Of a stretch of DNA of 64,000 nt, positions 59,149 through 64,000 are shown piece by piece. The DNA comes from Akkermansia muciniphila (GTDB lineage: Bacteria; Verrucomicrobiota; Verrucomicrobiia; Verrucomicrobiales; Akkermansiaceae). Numbering within the stretch: position 1 is the first letter of the stretch; each line of letters opens with the position of its first letter. The DNA lies in contig SFDX01000009.1 of assembly GCA_004557455.1 (NCBI GenBank), positions 1-64,000 of the forward strand. The letters run 5' to 3'. Position numbers and translations under genes: made by a program. The notes under the pieces are model-generated. The model made no database searches. It was not told where the DNA came from and saw nothing but the letters and a program-made list of their open reading frames with translations.

Positions 59149-59667
59149 ATGGATGAGGAAGCACAGGAGACCGCCGGCGAGGGGTTACCCGCCATTCTGC
59201 TGCCGCCGCTGCCGCCGCAGGACCCGCTGCGCCGCAAGTGGCAGTTGCTGGGTGAGCTGCCGGATATGCAGCAGATGAGCCCGGAGGAAATCGACCGCCT
59301 GCAGGAAGCCGAGCGGCGGCACCTACCCACCCCCGGCCGCCTGCGCCTTTACGGTCTGCTGCGCGACGGAGTGCCCTGGAGCTTCTCCGCGGACTGTGCG
59401 GACATCGCTGCGAGCGGGGGGCTCACCATCGGCCGCGACCCCGAGCAGGCGCAGGTCTTCTTGCCGGAGGACAGCGTCTCCCGCGCCCATGCCCGGCTGG
59501 ACGTGACAGAGAGCGGACTGACCGTCTCTGACTTGGGCTCCACCAACGGGCTGCGCTTGGACGGGAAGCCCCTGCCGCCCTACGCTGCGCACATCCCCCT
59601 GCAGGACGGGGCTCAATTATCCATCGGCGGTGTGACCCTGCGCGTGGAATTGAGCGAGCCTGATTGA
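59149..59667 (+). CDS. FHA-domain protein
   Basis: 172 aa. The first ~75 residues are acidic and Pro/Leu-rich with no fold recognised. Residues ~80-170 are an FHA phosphothreonine-binding domain: LTIGRDPEQAQVFLPEDSVSRAHARL and DLGSTNGLRLDG contain the conserved G-R, S-x-x-H and N-G positions. It could read phosphorylation by Hanks-type kinases such as the Sel1 kinase in this window (inference). The stop lies upstream of the metK promoter. Confidence 0.88.
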   Translation: MDEEAQETAGEGLPAILLPPLPPQDPLRRKWQLLGELPDMQQMSPEEIDRLQEAERRHLPTPGRLRLYGLLRDGVPWSFSADCADIAASGGLTIGRDPEQAQVFLPEDSVSRAHARLDVTESGLTVSDLGSTNGLRLDGKPLPPYAAHIPLQDGAQLSIGGVTLRVELSEPD

Positions 59668-59696
59668 GAAAATTGCTCCGGGTGGAGGAAAAGAGC

Positions 59697-59725
59697 TTGC
59701 ACACAGGGGCCGCTTGCGCTATACT
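59697..59725 (+). promoter_or_regulatory. metK promoter
   Basis: TTGCAC (59697-59702), 17-bp spacer, TATACT (59720-59725). The ~64-nt leader shows no SAM riboswitch core that I recognise. Confidence 0.7.
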
Positions 59726-59795
59726 GGCGGTGGCACCCGGCCCGCACCGGCGTCGGCAGATACCGTTACCAAACTGTATACAAAATCACCGCTAT

Positions 59796-60974
59796 ATGTC
59801 TACCATTCGCATTTTCACTTCTGAGTCCGTGGGCGAAGGGCACCCGGACAAGGTCGCTGACTACATCTCCGACAGCGTGCTGGACGCATGCTTGGCGGAG
59901 GACCCGCAGAGCCGCGTGGCCTGCGAAGTGCTTGTCAAGGACAGCCACGTCGTCCTTGCCGGCGAAATCACCACGAAGGCCCACCTCGACTATGAGCAAC
60001 TGGTGCGCAACGCCATCCGCGAGATTGGTTACCGCACTGCTCAGGATGACGAGGTGTTCAACGCCGAGAGCGTGGACATCACCAACTACCTTTCCGAGCA
60101 GAGCCCCGACATTGCACAGGGCGTGGATGCCTGCGCCGCGGAGGGCAAGGAGGGAGAGGAGCAAGGGGCCGGGGACCAGGGGATCATGTTCGGATATGCG
60201 ACGAACGAGACGCCGGAGTATATGCCCGCGCCCATCATGTTTGCCCACAGCATCATGATGCGCTTGGCCGAGCTGCGCCACGCCGGGGCAGTGAGCTGGC
60301 TGAAGCCGGACAGCAAGAGCCAGGTGGCCGTGGAGTACGGCGCGGACGGCAAGCCGCTGCGCATCCTCAATGTGGTGCTCAGCACCCAGCACAGCGATGC
60401 GGTGAGCAACGAGGAGATCCGCAGCTTCTGCAAGCAGGTCATCCTCAGCGTGATTCCGCAGCACCTCATCACGCCCGAGACAGCTTTCTACATCAACCCC
60501 ACGGGCCGCTTTGTCATCGGCGGGCCGCACGGGGACTCCGGCCTCACCGGGCGCAAGATTATCGTGGATACATACGGCGGCATGGGCCGGCACGGCGGCG
60601 GCGCGTTCTCCGGCAAAGATTGCAGCAAAGTGGACCGCTCCGGGGCCTACATGTGCCGCTGGGTGGCCAAGCACGTGGTGGCAGCCGGGTTGGCGGACCG
60701 CTGCGAACTGCAGGTTTCCTACGCCATCGGCAAGGCAGAGCCTACGTCCATCATGCTGGATGTGGATTGCTTCGGCTCGGAACGAGTGCCGGAGGAGACC
60801 ATCATCCGCCGCATCGAGAAGGCTTTTTCCTTTAAGCCGGCAGACATGGTGAGCGCACTGGGTCTCAAGCGGCCCATCTTCCGCCGCACCACGCACTACG
60901 GACACTTTACCAAGGCAGACCTGCCGTGGGAGACCTTAGATCCTGCGCGGCTGCGCATCCTGCGCGGGGAGTAA
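59796..60974 (+). CDS. metK: S-adenosylmethionine synthase
   Basis: 392 aa; makes SAM from methionine and ATP, the cofactor also used by the rsmE product and by the radical SAM enzyme nearby. GEGHPDKVADYISDSVLD, the hexapeptide-like GDQGIMFGYA, GGPHGDSGLTGRKIIVDTYGG and GGAFSGKDCSKVDRSGAY are all conserved. ATG 59796 is chosen by homology; the longer frame upstream runs into the promoter. Confidence 0.97.
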   Translation: MSTIRIFTSESVGEGHPDKVADYISDSVLDACLAEDPQSRVACEVLVKDSHVVLAGEITTKAHLDYEQLVRNAIREIGYRTAQDDEVFNAESVDITNYLSEQSPDIAQGVDACAAEGKEGEEQGAGDQGIMFGYATNETPEYMPAPIMFAHSIMMRLAELRHAGAVSWLKPDSKSQVAVEYGADGKPLRILNVVLSTQHSDAVSNEEIRSFCKQVILSVIPQHLITPETAFYINPTGRFVIGGPHGDSGLTGRKIIVDTYGGMGRHGGGAFSGKDCSKVDRSGAYMCRWVAKHVVAAGLADRCELQVSYAIGKAEPTSIMLDVDCFGSERVPEETIIRRIEKAFSFKPADMVSALGLKRPIFRRTTHYGHFTKADLPWETLDPARLRILRGE

Positions 60975-60987
60975 ACTTCCGCACACG

Positions 60988-61029
60988 CCCCGCTCCTCTG
61001 CTTGTAACGGGCATGGGAGCGGGGTTTTT
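60988..61029. terminator. Terminator between metK and the convergent deoR-type gene
   Basis: CCCCGCTCC (60988-60996) pairs with GGAGCGGGG (61016-61024), then TTTTT. Confidence 0.85.
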
Positions 61030-61031
61030 AT

Positions 61032-61790
61032 TCAGTAATCGAAGGCGTTTTCCGCTCGCAATTGCTCCGGGGTCAGTCGGGGAATGAGATCGGCGGGCAG
61101 GTGCGCCAGCTCCGGGGGGACAGCATCCTCGGTTATAAGGCGCTCGGGCGTGCAGGGCAGGCTGTGCGGGGCATCGCTGCCCATAGCTCCTGCGGGCACC
61201 ACGAGCAGAACCCGGGAGACCAGGGGCAGTACGAGCTCCGCAAGGTGGGCGGCAGCAGCCGTGCTGTAGCAAATGAGATCGGGCCGGACCCCCTGCGGGG
61301 TGAGCAGAGCCACCTGAGGCTGCGGGGCGTCCGACGGCCAATGCGCCGGCACCAGCAGACCGGACTCCGGGTCCGGACAACCGCCGGGGCAGTAGAGACG
61401 CGGTGGTGGGGACGTGGTAAGCAATTGCGGCAGGCGCTCGGGCGCAGCCGTCAGCAGCACGCAATCCCGCCGCGCCGCCTCCGCTGCCAACGCAGGCAGG
61501 TAGGGGGAGTCATCGGCATACACCACCGCCCCCTGCGGTAGATGCGCCGCCGCCAAGGCCGCCAGTTGGCAATCCGGGCGCGCGGCATCGTCCTCCCCAC
61601 CCCCCGGTGGCGTATACACAGCCCCGCCGCGCACCCGCCGCAACAATCCGGCCTGCGCCATTTGCTCCAGGTCCGTGCGGATGGTTTCGTCCGTTACTCC
61701 GAACTCCCGCACCAGCTCCCGGGAGCGCACCTGACCAGCCTCCGCCAACAGGCGCAGGATGCAGGCGCGTCTCTCATCTGCCATATACAT
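61032..61790 (-). CDS. DeoR/GlpR-type transcriptional regulator
   Basis: 252 aa. N-terminal winged helix (ERRACILRLLAEAGQVRSRELVREFGVTDETIRTDLEQM...GLLRRVRGGAVY) matches the DeoR family, which senses phosphorylated sugars. The C-terminal effector domain is Leu/Pro-rich and divergent; the usual D-x-x-F-x-G phosphosugar site is not clear, so its ligand is unknown. The ATG is 8 nt after TACAAT. Confidence 0.8.
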   Translation of the reverse strand: MYMADERRACILRLLAEAGQVRSRELVREFGVTDETIRTDLEQMAQAGLLRRVRGGAVYTPPGGGEDDAARPDCQLAALAAAHLPQGAVVYADDSPYLPALAAEAARRDCVLLTAAPERLPQLLTTSPPPRLYCPGGCPDPESGLLVPAHWPSDAPQPQVALLTPQGVRPDLICYSTAAAAHLAELVLPLVSRVLLVVPAGAMGSDAPHSLPCTPERLITEDAVPPELAHLPADLIPRLTPEQLRAENAFDY

Positions 61791-61798
61791 GCGCCCGC

Positions 61799-61828
61799 AT
61801 TGTAGCCCGTTCCCTACCCGGTTGTCAA
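61799..61828 (-). promoter_or_regulatory. Promoter of the deoR-type gene
   Basis: Minus strand: TTGACA (61828-61823), 18-bp spacer, TACAAT (61804-61799), 8 nt before the ATG at 61790. Confidence 0.7.
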
Positions 61829-61880
61829 GCCCATTTCTCGCAAACGGCGGACCAGGTTCTCCGCAGGGCGGAAGATATAC

Positions 61881-62003
61881 TCACGCGAGACGAGGCGGGA
61901 AGTAAAACGCCTCCGGCTGCGCCTTACACAACAACTCCGAAAGCTGCGCTCCATGCAACGCCGGCAATTCCTCTATCCCCGGCACCCTGACTCGCCTTTT
62001 CAT
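61881..62003 (-). CDS. Tiny 40-aa gene with its own promoter, possibly frameshifted
   Basis: Encodes MKRRVRVPGIEELPALHGA followed by QLSELLCKAQPEAFYFPPRLA. The evidence for a gene is its promoter: TTGACT (62037-62032), 16-bp spacer, TAGCAT (62015-62010), exactly 6 nt before the ATG, with an operator-like repeat array just upstream. A +1 shift near the stop would continue into REYIFRPAENLVRRLREMGL and end at 61814, just before the deoR-type promoter boxes. It may therefore be a recently frameshifted ~62-aa gene. No family recognised. Confidence 0.45.
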   Translation of the reverse strand: MKRRVRVPGIEELPALHGAQLSELLCKAQPEAFYFPPRLA

Positions 62004-62009
62004 GTCCCC

Positions 62010-62037
62010 ATGCTACCACACCCGCACGCCCAGTCAA
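62010..62037 (-). promoter_or_regulatory. Promoter of the 40-aa gene
   Basis: TTGACT and TAGCAT on the minus strand; the spacer ends TGTGG as at other promoters in this window. Confidence 0.55.
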
Positions 62038-62042
62038 CCCTT

Positions 62043-62082
62043 ATCGGCTAATGTAGCCGCAAATTAGCCGATATTAGCCGAT
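62043..62082. repeat. Operator-like array of three ATTAGCCGAT words
   Basis: Two copies stand in direct tandem (62063-62072, 62073-62082) and one inverted copy (ATCGGCTAAT) is at 62043-62052, so one pair forms a palindrome with a 10-nt centre. The array ends 6 bp before the -35 of the tiny gene and starts right after the stop of the upstream unknown gene. No U tract follows, so a regulator-binding site is favoured over a terminator. Confidence 0.6.
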
Positions 62083-62087
62083 GTGGC

Positions 62088-63206
62088 TCATGACCGCAGG
62101 GCATCGCTGAAGCGGTGGAGGTCCTTGTGGAGGGAAGCGGCGGCTTCGATGAAGGAAGTCGCGGTAGGGAGGGGAAGTTTATCGCTGAGAGCAGAGAGAG
62201 AATCGGCGCGCTTCTCCAAGAAGGCGAGTCGTTTGAGGACGGTCTCGTGGGAGAAATCGGGCTGCTGGGTCATGACGATGGTGGCGAGGGTATTGGCCAC
62301 GATACCGGCGAAGATGCCCACATAGCGGTCCACCTCGGGACGGAGGGGCCGGCGCATGCTGCGGATAACCCTCTGCACCGAATCTGCGGTGGAGGAAATT
62401 TGTTGGAAACAGGGGTGGTGCATCGCCTTGCTCACGGCCTCGGCATGACTGAGCTCGAGGAAATCGAGTACGCGCCACTCGCGGGCAATATCCCGGTGGC
62501 GGGGCGGCAGGCGACGCTCATCCCGGTCCGCAAGTCGGCCGAGGAAATCGACGCGGTTCATGACGTAAGCCGCGGTCATGAAACCACCGGGGCGGAGGTG
62601 GTACTTTTCATGCACAGAGGGGTAAACCGCCATGCAGGCCTCGGCGTAATTGAGGTCGGAATCCCACTCCCCGAGGGGGAAATCGGGCTCACAGTACAGC
62701 AGGGAAGGCCCGCGGAAATGCCGCACAACGTGGTCGATGTGGTCACGCATGGCGCAGGCATTCATGAACTCCTGAGCGGCGGACTCCTCTCGGGTTACCT
62801 CCCACTGCGGCAGCGAGAGTGTGTAGTAGAAATCATCCAACTCGATAAGGCAGCGGTTCTTTGCACCGGCAAAGAACTCGATGGAAATCATGTTGCGGAG
62901 GCGGGGATGCTTCTCTTCCGTGGGACGACGCTCGGAACAGGTTATATCCCCGGCTATCATGAACCCGGGCCTGGCAGCCAACTCACGCAACATACGGATA
63001 ACCTGCGCCGCGTCCCTATGCATGGGGCCCGCAGCGTGGTTCTTGAACTCCACTCGGCAGCCGGCGATGTCCCCCAGGCAGTTGCCGCGCATCCGCAGAT
63101 GCAGAGGCTCCTGCTCATCGACACACCACAGGCGCAGATCGATCAGCTCCTTGATGGAGTTATCAATCACACCGTGTTCAATTAAGGGGGAAAGTCTGGC
63201 CAGCAT
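62088..63206 (-). CDS. Protein of unknown function downstream of leuCD
   Basis: 372 aa, no signal peptide; possible short hydrophobic stretch near residue 300 (YVGIFAGIVANTLATIVM). Rich in His, Arg, Glu and Tyr, with features such as CLIELDDFYYTLSLPQWE, HVVRHFRGPSLLYCEPDFP and LPPRHRDIAREWRVLDFLEL. I recognise no family. It starts 9 nt after the leuD stop, so it is co-transcribed with leuC-leuD; a direct role in leucine synthesis is not implied. Confidence 0.8.
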   Translation of the reverse strand: MLARLSPLIEHGVIDNSIKELIDLRLWCVDEQEPLHLRMRGNCLGDIAGCRVEFKNHAAGPMHRDAAQVIRMLRELAARPGFMIAGDITCSERRPTEEKHPRLRNMISIEFFAGAKNRCLIELDDFYYTLSLPQWEVTREESAAQEFMNACAMRDHIDHVVRHFRGPSLLYCEPDFPLGEWDSDLNYAEACMAVYPSVHEKYHLRPGGFMTAAYVMNRVDFLGRLADRDERRLPPRHRDIAREWRVLDFLELSHAEAVSKAMHHPCFQQISSTADSVQRVIRSMRRPLRPEVDRYVGIFAGIVANTLATIVMTQQPDFSHETVLKRLAFLEKRADSLSALSDKLPLPTATSFIEAAASLHKDLHRFSDALRS

Positions 63207-63215
63207 GTACAGAGA

Positions 63216-63821
63216 TCAATGAGGTTGAGGGTTCGGCATATGCGCGGCGAGGGCCTCCACAGCCTCCGGAGCGTTCATCAGCTCCACCACGGCATCCCAG
63301 CGCCCCTGCATCAGGGCTTCGCGTGCCTCCTCCGGCATGCGAACGGGCAGGCAGAGTTCGCCGCCGCGCAGGGTCATGTCCGCCAGGCTGAGGGTCCAAG
63401 CGGTATCGGGAGCCTGCTCGGTCAGGCGCATGGCCTGCACCAGTGCATCGTGAGAGGCGCAGACGCAGGGCAGGCCGATACCCGTGGAGTTGCCGAAGAA
63501 GATCTCCGCGAAGGACTCCGCCACCACGGCAGCGATGCCGGAGCGCTTGATAGCCTGCGGCGCGTGCTCGCGAGAGGAGCCGCAGCCGAAGTTTTCCCCG
63601 CCCAGAATGATGACAGCCCCGGCGTGCTGCGGAGCATCGATGGGGTGTCCCTTGCTGCTGCCGTCGGCGTTAAAACGCTCATCGTAGAACATGGTACCGG
63701 CCAGCTCATCGAAGGTAATGCACTTGAGGAAGCGCGCCGGGATGATGCGGTCCGTATCCATATCCGCGCCCGGTACGGGAACGGCTTTTCCGATAACTTC
63801 TGTAATTTTGTTTAAAGGCAT
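63216..63821 (-). CDS. leuD: 3-Isopropylmalate dehydratase small subunit
   Basis: A 201-aa swivel-domain subunit of the aconitase-like enzyme that isomerises isopropylmalate in leucine synthesis. MDTDRIIPARFLK, GGENFGCGSSREHAPQAIKRSGI and the FFGNSTGIGLP block are diagnostic. It follows leuC by 18 nt on the same strand. Confidence 0.96.
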   Translation of the reverse strand: MPLNKITEVIGKAVPVPGADMDTDRIIPARFLKCITFDELAGTMFYDERFNADGSSKGHPIDAPQHAGAVIILGGENFGCGSSREHAPQAIKRSGIAAVVAESFAEIFFGNSTGIGLPCVCASHDALVQAMRLTEQAPDTAWTLSLADMTLRGGELCLPVRMPEEAREALMQGRWDAVVELMNAPEAVEALAAHMPNPQPH

Positions 63822-63839
63822 AATCCGGTTTCCTTTCTG

Positions 63840-64000
63840 TTATTCACCCAATTGAAAGACCTTACGGGCATCGGCCACACAGCCGGTGACGGCAGCGGCA
63901 GCGGCCATCACGGGGCTCATGAGCAGGGTGCGGCCCGTGGGGCTTCCCTGGCGGCCCTTGAAGTTGCGGTTGCTGGTGCTGGCGCAGATCTCATCGCCCA
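63840..64000 (-). CDS. leuC: 3-Isopropylmalate dehydratase large subunit, 3' end only
   Basis: The window's right edge cuts the gene; 53 C-terminal codons are visible. STSNRNFKGRQGSPTGRTLLMSP followed by A/G-rich AAAAAVTGCVADARKVF is the conserved LeuC C-terminus (N-R-N-F-x-G-R-Q-G). The stop is TAA at 63842-63840. It forms an operon with leuD and the unknown gene. Confidence 0.93.
   Translation of the reverse strand, partial: GDEICASTSNRNFKGRQGSPTGRTLLMSPVMAAAAAVTGCVADARKVFQLGE

Noticed and set aside
59732..59795. SAM riboswitch in the metK leader
   Set aside because: The leader is only ~64 nt and lacks the conserved cores of the SAM riboswitch classes that I know.
62043..62082. Plasmid-type iterons or a replication origin
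   Set aside because: Only three short copies, no DnaA boxes or rep gene; an operator fits better.

Overview
This 64 kb, GC-rich window looks like a chromosome segment of a Verrucomicrobiota bacterium, most likely from the Akkermansiaceae. The evidence is a secreted and membrane-anchored set of mucin-type glycosidases (GH95 fucosidase, GH36/GH27-like enzyme), a menaquinone cluster (menD-menB-menC), a split spc ribosomal operon, and near absence of Shine-Dalgarno sequences. The genus assignment is inference; no 16S gene is present.

Layout. 1-1.8 kb: left-edge repeats, a truncated reading frame, a TPR-like gene and a possible small RNA on the minus strand. 1.8-4.5 kb: galE, tRNA-Glu(UUC) and a MATE exporter. 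4.5-9.7 kb: ribosomal genes rplX-rplE-rpsH-rplF-rplR-rpsE-rplO and secY from a dedicated promoter. 9.7-17 kb: a GNAT acetyltransferase broken by one in-frame stop, a flavin reductase/rubredoxin/rubrerythrin fusion under a PerR-like box, a giant PutA homologue lacking key active-site residues in both domains, yceD-rpmF, and the decayed tail of an AlbA_2-type ATP-binding regulator. 17-27.4 kb: a beta-CASP nuclease, a secreted unknown, dxr, sbcC-sbcD, a lipoprotein, a 166-bp inverted-repeat element and an L,D-transpeptidase. 27.5-38 kb: menDBC, a Pro/Ala-rich secreted protein, grpE-dnaJ-rsmE, an alpha/beta hydrolase, hemL and hisS. 38-53 kb: a Ser/Thr kinase with 15 Sel1 repeats, transketolase, a GH36-like glycosidase, an EamA transporter, the GH95 fucosidase, an M28 peptidase and an O-antigen-ligase-like protein. 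53-56.5 kb: a Pro/Ala-rich membrane protein, trxA, then a compact cassette of three related short proteins followed by a radical SAM/SPASM enzyme. 56.6-64 kb: pnp, an FHA protein, metK, a DeoR-type regulator, a tiny gene behind an operator-like repeat array, an unknown protein, leuD and the 3' end of leuC.

The most likely undescribed system is the cassette at 54,414-56,439. Three tandem genes encode proteins with nearly the same N-terminal stretch (M-x-I-K/R-P-x-T-x-x-K-x-x-x-Y-P) and a recurring Q-x-L-x-G motif. Two of them have lipobox-like cysteines. The second and third genes overlap by ATGA, and the third overlaps a SPASM-type radical SAM maturase by ATGA. This fits a RiPP-like or modified-lipoprotein pathway.

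A second window-wide pattern is promoter placement. At least sixteen genes have TTGnnn-(16-18)-TAnnnT boxes ending only 6-9 nt before the start codon, which predicts leaderless mRNAs. The promoter spacers are G-rich and sometimes carry G8 tracts.
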